Origin: Branchiostoma floridae
Taxonomy: Eukaryota > Chordata > Leptocardii > Amphioxiformes > Branchiostomatidae
NCBI RefSeq assembly: GCF_000003815.2
Contig: NC_049989.1
Location: 7,014,734-7,078,733, forward strand
DNA: 64,000 bases
Direction: 5' to 3'
The notes beneath the pieces are model-generated. The model did no database searches. It was not told the DNA's origin and saw only the letters and a program-made list of their open reading frames with translations. Of the stretch, positions 24,401 to 34,679 are shown in pieces (position 1 is the stretch's first letter; every line of letters starts with the position of its first letter). Made by a program: the position numbers and the translations under genes.

Positions 24401-26586
24401 CAGGTTTCATAACTTTTCGAAGCGATCGATATCTTAATACTACATGTAAGAAATTTAATCTGCGCATTATATTAGGCGTTGCCAAAAACGAACATTGAAT
24501 ATCGGGCTTACAGTGCTTTCAGTTGAAACTTAACTTCAACGATTTTTTTCTTCACAATGCCGCGAACACACCTAGATCTGAACCACACTTTCTAAACACA
24601 ATCGAACACAATGTGCTGCGTTGGGACTAACATGAAAACGTACTTGTATTACATACTTAATGACGGTAATTAGAACTGGTGACAGAAAGCCTACCTTTGA
24701 AAAGAGGGCAGATTTTTGTCCATATCTTGAGCGGACCGAGGCGATGGTACTGACCCAGGGACAACTCCATGTAGCACAGAGGGATTCCACCAAATATCAC
24801 CATGATGAAATAAGGGACAAGGAACGCACCTTCATGTAACAAACAAACAAACAAGCAAAATAAATAAACAAACGCTCGAATAATATCATCACAAACTACA
24901 GAAAAGCCTTTTTGTAGGTGACATGCCACTAACATAAAACGGCGATTTACAATGAAAATACGGTCCAAGCTTCCTATGCTAGGTGTGGCAAATATCCATA
25001 TAAAGAATAAGAGAAAACAGTCACATCTGCAATTATGGAATCGCCAAATATGGAACGGATAGATGAAGTAGAACTATTATCATCATTAACACGACGAAAT
25101 TCCAAGTCATGGATGAGTCTTGCTAGACTGGTCAAAACAAATCCATCGACGGGATAAATATTTGCCAATTTCCGGAGTAAAAGCGTCTTAGATAACTAGA
25201 AATCTTGCTTTTACAAACAAAAAGGAGCTGCCAGGCCAGTAAGGCTAACGTCACATTTCCGCAAAGGGAACGGGGAACGAAAAGTACATTGTAAAAGACA
25301 ACAAAGACACAAGACGTAACAAAAATAATTCAACAGAATGTCTTGTGCATATTTATTGGCATAAACTGTAATTTTTCGGTTTCGCAAACAGCCCGACCGG
25401 GCCCCGGGTAGGAAATGTGACGTAGGCCTAAAAACCGCTGGACATACCCCCTCCGTTTCGGTGACAGATGTACGGGAAGCGCCAGACGTTCCCCAAGTCC
25501 ACGGCAAAGCCGATGACGGACAGCAGGAAGTCGACTTTCTTGGACCACGTCTCTCTGTCCTCTCCGTCCGCAGGGGCGTCCGGCCCGTCCTCGGCCAGGG
25601 AGACCTTCCCCAGGTCCCCGTCTGCCGCGGCGGGGTGGAGCTGGGAGGAGGCCGGTGCCGCGGCACGGTCATCGCGATGAGACGGCGGCGACGATGTGGC
25701 GGACACCTGGTGTTATTTTTGACAATGATAACGGATGAAGACCTTTGTAGCACATTTTTGCCACACCGAGCTAAGTACAGGTCACAACACAACAAGTTGA
25801 AGAAATAAAGGTCTGGACTGGCCTAAGCACTGAACAGCTCATCAGAGGGGCAGAGGACAGAACGAGATGGGCAAAGATCACCGCTGCTGGATGTCGTGGA
25901 GCCCCTACGACCACTGTGGTATATAGTGGGCCGTGAGTGAGTGAGTGAGTGAGTGAATGAGTGAGTGAGTGAATGAGTGAGTGAGTGAGTGAGTGAGTGA
26001 GTGAGTGAGTGAGTGAGTGAGTGAGTGAGTGAGTGAGTGAGTGAGTGAGTGAGTGAGTGAGTGAGTGAGTGAGTGAGTGAGTGAGTGAGTGAGTGAGTGA
26101 GATAAATTCAACTTCAACTCGCTTTTCAGTTATGGTGGAACAGATGGAAGAACAGGTATGTTTTATGCTCGATGGTTTGTCTAATTTCATTAGATAACAT
26201 TTAAAAAAATCATTTTATAAATGAATTGATAAACTTTCAATAACGATGCTAAATTAGTTCATTTGAGGTGAAAATACGTACTGATTCGTCTTACTTTTGC
26301 AGTCAATAGAGTAAATTAAAGATTCCACAAATAAATTGATATCCACGGTGCGTTCCTTATTCTTAAAGAAATAAAACAACTCATCTAGCTTTATCGGAAA
26401 ATAGAGCTGCGTGATTGTCTTACCATAGCGTGTAGTTCTTTTAATGGTAAAATGAAATAAACGCACAGATTTGCTAACTGTACAGGTATAAGATTAACTT
26501 TCATCTCTCACCTTAGCCATGTCCGTCTCCTGTCCGTGCCAGCTCGCAGTGCCGGTCCGATCGAACACGGGGTTGTTATATTCCAT
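18444..26586 (-). CDS. SLC6A4-like: Sodium-dependent monoamine transporter, SLC6 family (SERT-like)
   Basis: Fifteen coding exons join in phase to 642 codons: 26586-26512, 25706-25448, 24829-24695, 24159-24072, 23033-22911, 22671-22533, 22394-22260, 21972-21869, 21637-21513, 20845-20733, 20429-20298, 19868-19769, 19393-19293, 19083-18916, 18575-18444. All introns are GT-AG. The protein is a plasma-membrane Na+/Cl- symporter that recaptures a monoamine. TM1 has Asp95 in AVDLGN and the WRFPY gate. Loop 2 has the C197-C206 disulfide and sequons at N198, N205 and N216. TM6 reads FFSLGPGFG and TM8 reads VDST. Asp95 marks the SERT/NET/DAT branch; the Pro in TM6 and the residues in TM8 favour SERT. 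An in-frame stop lies upstream of the ATG. The C-terminus, S-N-V, could bind PDZ domains. Exon 9 ends in a tandem array of splice donors (see 20,975-21,570). Subtype is less certain than family. Confidence 0.93.
18774..18893 (+). repeat. Dispersed repeat family D, copy 1
   Basis: This stretch, between the last two transporter exons, resembles 58,127-58,255 in an INTS2 intron. Shared blocks include 'atccagctagacc', 'tttgggattttg' and 'gttaacagaag' or 'attaacagaag'. It is non-coding; ends and class are unknown. Confidence 0.55.
20975..21570 (-). repeat. 72-bp tandem repeat carrying exon 9's 3' end and splice donor
   Basis: Copies in transcription order are 21570-21499, 21498-21427, 21426-21355, 21354-21283, 21282-21205 (78 bp), 21204-21133, 21132-21061, 21060-21010 (51 bp) and a remnant below 21,009. 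Copies 2 and 3 are identical to each other, and copy 1 matches them. Each full copy contains a donor, ggag|gtaa; the last exonic bases would be 21513, 21441, 21369, 21297, 21219, 21147 and 21075. Reading through copies 1-4 adds 24 codons each, in frame. Copy 5 has a stop at 21,258-21,256. The repeated protein segment is the end of TM7 plus the start of extracellular loop 4. Confidence 0.95.
24214..24247. repeat. Near-perfect 34-bp palindrome in a transporter intron
   Basis: The arms caaggagcttttatcag and ctgataaaagctccttg are perfect complements separated at most by one base. Looser pairing (tctgaa with ttcaga) continues outside. It lies just upstream of exon 4 in the intron between exons 3 and 4. 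It may be a tiny MITE remnant or an RNA hairpin. Confidence 0.7.
25806..26101 (+). mobile_element. 5'-truncated non-LTR retrotransposon tail
   Basis: In intron 1 of the transporter, antisense to it, the frame from about 25,830 reads [17 protein letters not shown] and continues to a stop, TGA, at about 25,933. An end of the type R-x-R-W-x-K-I-x-A-x-G-C is common in reverse-transcriptase ORFs of invertebrate LINEs. The stop codon runs straight into a (gtga)n tract, the kind of microsatellite tail seen on CR1-like elements. Only the last 30-40 codons remain; the family is tentative. Confidence 0.6.
25931..26101 (+). repeat. (GTGA)n microsatellite
   Basis: About 170 bp of gtga repeats with a few 'gaatga' variants, at the 3' end of the retrotransposon remnant. 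Frames of Ser-Leu-Thr-His repeats on the minus strand are artefacts of this tract. Confidence 0.97.
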
Positions 26587-26759
26587 CCCGCAGTGCGGCC
26601 AGGCGACCTGCGCCTGCTCAGAGCGAACCTGTGTTTCCGGGCCTTTGTACGGCGAACCGTTCTTCCTGGGCGCGCACTCCGTCTGGTACTACCGTCCGCT
26701 AACAAGGCTCTCCTTCCTCATCAACCTTGTAACTGGGACGCCACATCTACAATTGATGG

Positions 26760-27189
26760 CAATTAGAGCACATTGAGTACAGGAAGATAAAAAAAAAGCT
26801 TTGTAGTTTACATAATTTCATAGGTCCCCTCGGGACATGGACGAGAGAAAGTGTAGAATACGACATCGTTTGAAGACCCCCAATTCCCTGTAGTTTCCAG
26901 TCCACGACGCTCATCAAACAAGTTTTATATGTATGTGTGTATGTCTGTTGTTGTTCCTATAGGCGCTCTATTTACGGGTTTTATCCATCTATAGCTTTTT
27001 ATGAATACATGTTATACATGAAAAAATATCTATTTACATCAGGGATTTGAGCACTTTGATGTTCTATTTCGATTTTGAATCCATGGAGAGCAAAACGGAA
27101 GACATTAAGTGTCGCAACGCCTACGTCTTTTCCGGGTAACATCTATCCTTTCAAATTCTATTAATGTAAATGTCCACCAGGTTTCAGGT
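26760..27189. other. Upstream flank of the transporter gene, nothing recognised
   Basis: The GC-rich 5' leader of the transporter runs from 26,587 to about 26,720, with an in-frame TAG near 26,690. Beyond it I see neither a TATA box at a clear position nor another gene. Confidence 0.4.
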
Positions 27190-27377
27190 TTACGTAAATC
27201 TTCAAGCAGATCTACGGTGGCATAAGATAGTATCAAAGCTGGCAAAGTAGTATAGCCCGCCAAAGGGAGTCAGACTGGCACCGGAGCATACACACTTCTA
27301 AAGCGGTTTCCCTCCTCTGACAGCTTTTGATACTATCTTATGCTACCGTAGGATCTACTTGGAGATTAGGTTTACGT
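27190..27377. mobile_element. MITE-like inverted-repeat element (family D2)
   Basis: The left end, with 'gcataagatagtatcaaagc', pairs with 'gctaccgtaggatct' and the preceding 'gatactatcttatg' on the right. The match is about 50 bp with a few mismatches and one gap, separated by roughly 90 bp. Some outer flanking sequence ('tttacgt') also pairs. There is no coding content. Confidence 0.65.
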
Positions 27378-28645
27378 GATGACTGCAACTATCCGCTTCA
27401 TTTGTAGAAATCTTTACTGCAAAAAGTTTTTGGCGTAATTGTATTGCATATTTACTATTAGAGAAAATAGTATACTATTTGGGGTCTCACCATAGCGGCA
27501 TATGCAGTATGAAAAATTAGCAAGCAGAAAAAATTAACATAATTTTCGAAGCAATGTTTGTCTATCTATTGCAAAATAGTAGCCTTGGTCTATAGGAAAG
27601 AACATATTGGGTGATTTCTTTATAGGATGTGGTCTTAACTTGGGCTAGACCGGAATTGACCAATATTTCAGTACAATCAAAGACAGTTTATCATCAAATG
27701 CACGTAAAACTTCATGTATGCTTATCGAGACTATTGAGCAGAATGCACGGCAATGACCTAACCTTAACCTTGAGATGTTCGTGACTTCCAGAGAATCCAG
27801 GCGGGGGGAGGAAAGCGGACCGCCGACTGGGCATGGTGCACCGGGTCGGTGGTGGGGGCAGAGGTGAGGACGGCTCGCAGAATTGTTAGCAGATGGGTAA
27901 TGGCCAATGTGTTGTAAATCCATACATCGATATGCACTAGACTGCTACAGTTTTGTACAAGATAACTTTATAGACATGATCTTTTAACAGATATCACCTT
28001 AGATGAACCGTTGTGGCTTTCGTACCTGTGACTGTAGTCGGAAATTTGCCCAATCGTAAAGAGTCAAGTATGCAGTGCAATAATGCTGACCATATTGTAC
28101 ATTGCCGATGAGATTGAAGGAATTTTACCGGCAATTACCGAAAGATACATAGCGCAATGACGTCATAGACAGTTCTAGGATTGTTTTGTTGCGACCATGG
28201 TAGTCCACACCTACCCACCCATGACCCGAATGTAGTCACATTCGTAGACATACACAGCAAGATTATCGGGTTCTCCTATATATTTCGTAAGGATGATTTT
28301 TGACCACACATTCCCTTTGTTGAAATATTTAATCATGGCACATATGATTACATGGAGTACTGCTAAGTAGAGACGTGCAGCAATGAGATACACACACGTT
28401 CTCATATGCTTTTTCCATCAACCCCTCCGTCCTGGTGCTAATCATGATGGTCACAGGACACTAAAGAGTCTTAAAGGTTTAACGCCAAGTGTATTGGAAC
28501 ATGGCCAGCAGGAGTGAGACTTTTAAGAGTGCCGATTTTTTCAAACGTGTGTAAGAATTGCTTCAATATGGTTGGGGAATGGGAGCTATACCATACGGGG
28601 CTTTCTGGACTACTAGTACTATGGAACAGGGGACTTCCATTGCAA
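27378..28645. other. Intergenic DNA, no gene recognised
   Basis: An open minus-strand stretch near 27,925-27,770 is relatively GC-rich but shows no family motif. Nothing else stands out. Confidence 0.45.
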
Positions 28646-28925
28646 CCGGTGCAATGGCCGAGTGGGTTCACCTTACATTCGGTTGGTCGTGAGTTCGATC
28701 CCCGGCCGAGTCATACCAAAGACTTTAAAATGGCACATGCTGCTCTCTCTGCTTAGCACTCAGCATTCGGAAAGATTATGGTATTCGGAAAAAAACTACC
28801 AGTGAACTAGCCCCCTGCTGTACTGATTGCACAAAGTTGTGTGGCCCAGGGCTACTGAAACGGAGATGGGCGCCGCCCTATGCACCATCAGGTGCGGGAA
28901 GGAACTTTGGCTTTTGACTGATGGA
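28646..28925 (+). mobile_element. tRNA-derived SINE (family S2), copy 1
   Basis: An A-box, tggccgagtgggtt, at about 28,655 and a B-box, gagttcgatcccc, at about 28,692 form a tRNA-like head. A body follows with 'gcttagcactcagcattcgg' and, further on, 'gggcgccgccctatgcacca'. The minus-strand copy at 35,303-35,030 shares both the boxes and the body. The head is too diverged to fold as a normal tRNA and is followed by a shared non-tRNA body, so it is a SINE rather than a tRNA gene. Confidence 0.72.
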
Positions 28926-29375
28926 ACATGGCGTATGGTTGAGGTAGGAGATAGAATGGAGGGAGAGGAAGAGAGAGAGAGGGGAGGGGGCACTTAATAC
29001 GTGAGGGAATGAACATGTCTTTTCGACAGGTCTAAAACGCTGTCCAAGCCAAGAGAAAATGACAATAGTGAAAAGTAACATGTCAAAGAAAAGTAGCTAT
29101 CTATAGTATACAACTGTGCAAGAAATACTGAGATCCTTTCTGGGGCCCCACAAAGCGATGTCGATATGTCAAAAGATGGGCTAGCAATTAGCCAGGCGAT
29201 TGATGAATGTATTATCTAAGGTTCAATGGAAAGTTTTACTCTTAAATTCAGCATAAGAAATTTTGTACTTTTTTTTGTAATTTTGTAACTTGGATTCATA
29301 CTTTGGATAAACAATTAAGAAATCATCAAAGGCTCGTAAAGTAAAAGTAAAAAGTAAAGTAAAGTAAAAAAAAAA

Positions 29376-30220
29376 TTCATTCAACATTGTGCCGATAGCT
29401 ATAGTTCATTGTGCACATGTGCCGGTCATCCAAACCCCAGATTTCTATGAATGATGCCAAATGCTTTCTACATTCAAGTTTTTTTCTTATCTATGCTGTG
29501 TCCACCATCTTATCATTAGCAGCTGTGCTAATGATGAGGTATTGTATGTCGTGTGTGCCTATCAAGTTGTCAATCATTACAGTACAAGCCTGATTATACG
29601 TACGTTTTCAGGAAATAGGCCAAATGTAATTGGTATTGTATTCTGAAATTCAACATAAGACCATTCGTACTAAAAGAACAATGTAGAAGCCATTCAGTGG
29701 AAGCAATCAAAGTCTCGACAGCAGATAATTCGGTGATTTATTCCAATAAAGAGTATTTGAAGATTCAATATCAAAAACCTTTCACTCAACGTAGTGCCAG
29801 TATTTCTATCGGAAGCCCGGATTTCTATAGAATATGTCAATTCCTTTCTATATTCAAGATTCCAATTATGCCAGTTAATTATAAGCCTGGCGATCACAAG
29901 TTGACAGGAAGCAGGCTTGATGGAATGCGCATTGTTTCTTATAGAAAAACTCGTGCTTCAAGTACAATGCAGAAGCCATTAATAAAAGCTCGATAGCAGG
30001 TAATTTGATCATTAATTCCAAATGTAGTATTTTTAGGTTCAACTACAGAAATTTTTCATTCAATGTAGTAACGTTACCGGTATTCCTCTTCAACGTCATT
30101 GAAAGTAAGATTCTTATAGAATAGTACCTTATCTTTTCTCTATTCAAGGCTCCATTTGCGACAATAGACTGAAGGCCCGGTTATACATAAGTTGTCCGGA
30201 AGCACCAAAGGATGCCACCT
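29376..30220 (+). repeat. Diverged tandem repeats of about 270-400 bp
   Basis: Three segments beginning near 29,376, 29,780 and 30,053 share, in order, 'cattcaa', 'gatttctat.gaat', 'tttctanattcaag' and a later 'gcc.g.ttata' block. Divergence is high. There is no open frame shared by the copies. Confidence 0.4.
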
Positions 30221-30765
30221 GCCAATATGTGCATTGTTATGCGGTCTTCCGTACATTAAGGGCTACATGTGTATTATTTCAGGCGCTCCCTCTACTCATC
30301 TCAGCTCTGAGAAAACTAACACACACTGACAGTACGAGCGAGTCTTTGCCACGCTATTGATGTTGACGAGAATTACGCTATATTTAACAATATAGATAGG
30401 TCTTATGAACGAATGCATGTATTGCTACAACATTAGAAGTATACGAATACTTTCTTTTGAAGAAATAGCATAATCTTACAAACAATATTTAACTTACATT
30501 GCAGCGTAAATCAAATAAATACCAATTTCTGTAACAGACATTAAAGCTCATGGGAATTCTGAAACAAGAGTCCTTGAGAATTGTCGATATTACATATTGG
30601 ACCGAAAATGAGAGTTAAAGAACGCCTGCAACGCCAAACATTAATCTTCGCTAAAGGTATAACTGATTACCCAACACTGTTGAGTATGCACATTCAGCCA
30701 ACACGTGTTTCTGTTAGCCTCCTTCGCAGACTTCGGGTGGGGATGGCTATTTAGCTTATTGGCGG

Positions 30766-30925
30766 AGATGGGGGGGGGGGGGGAATTATCTAGTTTTAAA
30801 GTTGGAAAGGGAGCTTGTCTGAAAAAGTAGTTTGCCGTGGAAGGGAGTTTTGCCCCACGGAAAACTACTTTTCTAATCATCATCATACTTCTAGTGCTTT
30901 TATAGGCAAACTCCCTTTCCCGACA
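30766..30925. repeat. Poly(G) run followed by an inverted repeat
   Basis: A run of about 15 G precedes a hairpin at 30,820-30,871 whose 20-bp arms (gaaaaagtagtttgccgtgg and its complement) differ at two positions. An outer pair, 'ggaaagggag' and 'ctccctttcc', suggests a decayed MITE. Confidence 0.5.
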
Positions 30926-31607
30926 TAAGAGAATCTAAGCCAACTTTGAAACTAGTGAACCAGTGCCCCCATTAAATAAAAGCCAGCCCGCTCAAAGTCT
31001 GCAAAGGAGGCTATTTTTCTGTACATTTGCTAAAGCAAGCCCGTTAGCCGTGGTCCCGGCTGGTCACTAAGATACAGCGGAGTCTGGCCACATGTTCCTG
31101 TTGACCCTGTCAACAGCCAATCACCTCATCAGAAAATCCTTGTCATTTACACTTTTGTTACGTCCAATGAAAGACAGATCTAGAAAAGTAAACAACGACA
31201 TAAAAATGTCTACAGTGCCCTAGATTAGGTCGTATCTTAAGGAGGTCGGTACAGGTGACCCTTGATCAGTCCACGTACTTAATTTTGATTGATTATCCAC
31301 ATAATCTTGGTGGTGAAAGAGTTTCGTTTGCTATTCCTGGAATAAATATATTTATTAAAGATATTGAGATTTCCTATTTGTTGATTATGTGGAAAGTTCA
31401 GTATAAGTGATTGCGGTACTTTTTTTTTCATTTCCATCGCTTAGGATCATAAGACATCGAAATCCTTTGAGACTAGAGACTCAACCCTATGTCACTTTTC
31501 CACCGGCCCCGTACACAAGGAAACCGTCTTCTACCGTCTTCAGATCAAAAGATACAAAAAACGGACGTAACGATGCATTACCACAACAAACCGCCAGGTG
31601 GCCAAAA

Positions 31608-31760
31608 ATATAATCATTTCTAGGTGTCTTCAAGATCTACCCACCAACCAAATATCAATTTCACCCGAGAATTCTCCAGTTGTTGTGTTTCCTTGTTTAC
31701 AGACAGACGGACGGACAGGCAGACAGACGGACGAAGGATATCCAAAACATAATCGTATTG
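31608..31760 (+). repeat. Dispersed repeat R1, copy 2
   Basis: It shares 'tctaggtgtcttcaagatct' and 'ctacccaccaaccaaatatc' with the family at 30-150 and ends in an acagacggac-type tract. Non-coding. Confidence 0.45.
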
Positions 31761-32961
31761 CGAGTGTAACAAACCAGAATCCAATGTTCCCTATCCTTGG
31801 CGCAGAATACATAAAGGTTTGATCAAGCAGTGGACGATGATGGCATACGTATACTTTTAGGACAATGTAAAAACATAAAAGTCTGGCGATCTCCTATGTA
31901 ACAAATACTAGTAAGAACAGAGCATCACCACAATGTCTCAGTCATACCATGCACACAACGTGCTAGTCCATTCCTATTCTTGTTACCATAGTTTGATGCA
32001 AGATTATAAGTGGTTACCCCCTGGGCTGTCGGCGACCGCGGTCTGAAGACTGTTATTGAGGTATATTGGCACAAGAGACTTTACATCACAGATTACCGAG
32101 CCGTAAGTGCCTCTCACTGTTTTGTCAACAAAAGGTCAATTAGATCACACACATGCACCTTGTAATGTGTTGCTGGGCTGCACGTTTAGAGATATTACGT
32201 GCAATGTTTTGATCAGATGACAGAGTGTAATGTCTTGAAAAAGCATTTTCGACGTCAATAACTGCATCAAAGTACGTCTTTATACACTTGAATAGTTCCT
32301 AGGAACAACCTACATAGCTTCAATTCATAAAACGTTGCCTAAGTTTGGGTTTGTGCCTGTGATATTATAGCTTTAGTCTACATACGATTTGAAGACAACT
32401 TACATGTATATTTACATACTATATATTACTTATTACACTCTGTAGATTGCATTGCGCAACCACACAAGGGTTAAATCAACATGTTTTATTCAGATATATA
32501 TGGTAACATATTAATTTTGTGGATTCTGTCTGTCACTTGTCAGTTTTCCATTGACAGTTTTCAAGTCCATAATAATGTTAACTTTTTTTAGGTATTCCTT
32601 CGATTCAAAGAAAACTACAGAAATGCGCTCCTTGTTGGAAAACTTGTTGGAATTGTACTGAAGTGGCTAACTTGGCGTGTGTGTAACAGTAATACAGAAG
32701 TACCGATTCCGTTTCTTTCCTTGTTAATTTCTTCTAAATTTGAGGCACAATGTATGATTAAAGGAGTCAGTTTTGTCTCTATAGCCACAGCACAAGTATG
32801 CCAAGCGAATTTAATATCTCTTGAAACCTCGCCGCTGTCAATCACGAGGCTCGTCAATAATAGCATTAATTAACTGTCTCTCAAACCTACACTTCGTCGT
32901 AGCTTGGCAAAATAACCAGAGCAGCTTGAACCACACGTTTTGTAGTGCATACCACTAGGAA
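31761..32961. other. Intergenic DNA, nothing seen
   Basis: AT-rich, with no credible exon or repeat structure that I could support. Confidence 0.5.
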
Positions 32962-33325
32962 TAGGGGTGGGTAGCGTACCGGTACAAAACCGGCTTTGTC
33001 CTTTGGGGCCTACCGGTCGAGGAAAATAACAAGAGCGAAGTACATTGTTGTTGTTTTTTTTTTTTTTGTAGAGTAGAGTCTATAGCCATTTCTACCAACT
33101 TTTACAGTAAATCGTACAGATGCAGTTGGCCTTATAGGATTTTAAAACGCCAATGGCAGTTGAATATTACACAAAACAAATTCCCTTGTAGCGAGATGGA
33201 CCATTGTTTTCAGTATCGTACATTCAGAAGTTTTCACATACTGAATCAGGTCCAGGTTCAGGTCCAGACCTGGACCTGGTCTTCTGGACCTGAGCCTGCA
33301 TTTTCTGCACCGGTACTCACCCCTA
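32962..33325. mobile_element. hAT-like MITE
   Basis: The ends read taggggtgggtagcgtaccgg and, inverted, taggggtgagtaccggt. Inside are an accggt-rich left part, a T-run at 33,054-33,067, and a palindrome at 33,247-33,299 built from 'ggtccaggt' and 'acctggacc'. TAGGGGTGGG-type ends are common in hAT elements, but no matching 8-bp target duplication was found, so the class is tentative. Confidence 0.55.
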
Positions 33326-33486
33326 TAAGCTAACTAACTAGGAACCGATCGGTTTGGGGAGCGAATGTTATAGTGCGTAAGTTTTGCAAGACTTATGGAT
33401 ACTTCCACTTAACACGGAAGAAGCACACTGGCACGTTATATAAATCCAAGGGTGTTATTGAAAACATATAACTTAAGAAAACTCAC

Positions 33487-33575
33487 TTGCCCCGCTAGCG
33501 CTTGCTGCCTTCCCTGGAAACATTCCCAATATACCAAGCAGACCTTGGTGTCACGCCACGTATATACATCAGCAA
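33487..33575 (-). other. Isolated exon-like segment
   Basis: A stretch bounded by a good acceptor (tgtttcag) and a consensus donor (caa|gtgagt) is open in one frame for 29 codons, including VYTWRDTKVCLVYWECFQG. The other two frames are stopped. It could be a single exon of an unidentified minus-strand gene, or chance. No partner exon was found in a matching phase. Confidence 0.22.
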
Positions 33576-34655
33576 CTGAAACATGTGCGACCTTTAAGCA
33601 CACCTAAACATGCACCAATGATTGCAGACTTTCGTAACTTACGAACCATGTAAATCTGGCCAGTGAACCGCACTTCTTGGGGGCGGCCTGCGTGGCTATA
33701 TGAGCACTGGCCCGTCTATAGTATTTAAGAATGTGTCTTGAGAGCAAACACAGACTATAAACATCTGCAAACGATATGTTCTACTCACCTCGACTGCTTG
33801 GCACATGCAGCGGTTAGCCAGATGGCTCTCCAAGGAAGGTGTCAATCTTCTTTATCGCACAGAAACACTTATGACTGCCTTTAATGACTCTTACAATAAG
33901 TTAATTGCTATTATATACACCGACTTTATGACGTCAAAAGACCACGTGTTCTCAGACTTGGCGAGCCGCCTTTATGAACTTTGTGCTGTCGGGAAGACAA
34001 GCTGTTTACTGTGGGCGATAAGGCGTGAGGGTTGGAACATTAACAAGAGAGAGGGACTAGTGCTGGCGAGGGGGTTTGGAATACCCCCAAAATGTTGTTA
34101 TATTCTTCTTGCCAAACGGTAGCGGCTCCAATCTGTACACAGCATACACGTTTCATTTGGGCAATCTTTGGACACTGCAACGTGTAAGAAAGCTTGCAAT
34201 CATTTTCAAAATGTATGGTTACTTGTGATGACTTTTCAAGCTTAAGTAACCATACCTTTTTGGCGACGCCTCAGGGGCGAGCCTAATGTTTATAGTGTGC
34301 GACCGTTTGACAGGAATTCTAGGAATTCCGCAGGCATGCGAGGAATTTTTCTACGGGTATTTTTTTCTACGGGTATTTTCTACGGGTATTCCCTAGGGAA
34401 TTTGTTTTTGTGTGTGACTTTAGTCTGCTTTGGGTATGGCGTATAATAAGATGACGTGACCGATGTTATAAACCAGGATTTCATGTTTTAATACTCGTTT
34501 CACCATCAAGTATACAACACATTACATTTTTTAACAAAATACCCGATATTATGTATCGTTAGGGTAGAATTGTGGGTCAGTTATATTTTTTGCTTGACCA
34601 TTCGGCGTAATGATGTCGTGTATGTATGAGGATTGTTATGTTTCGTTTGAAGGTT
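33576..34655. other. Intergenic DNA with a small 'tctacgggtatt' triplication
   Basis: A 105-codon open frame at 33,805-34,122 lacks any recognisable feature. At 34,349-34,402 the motif tctacgggtatt occurs three times in tandem. The plus-strand tttatt at 34,656-34,661 is a minus-strand poly(A) signal for the next gene. Confidence 0.45.
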
Positions 34656-34679
34656 TTTATTTCATATCTTTCTGTTATT

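Noticed and set aside
25771-26190. Ser-Leu-Thr-His repeat proteins on the minus strand
   Set aside because: Pure translation of a (GTGA)n microsatellite.
28646-28720. Functional tRNA gene
   Set aside because: A and B boxes are present, but the acceptor arms do not pair properly and the sequence continues into a SINE body that is repeated elsewhere.
33805-34122. 105-codon plus-strand frame
   Set aside because: No motif and no adjoining exons, so consistent with chance.
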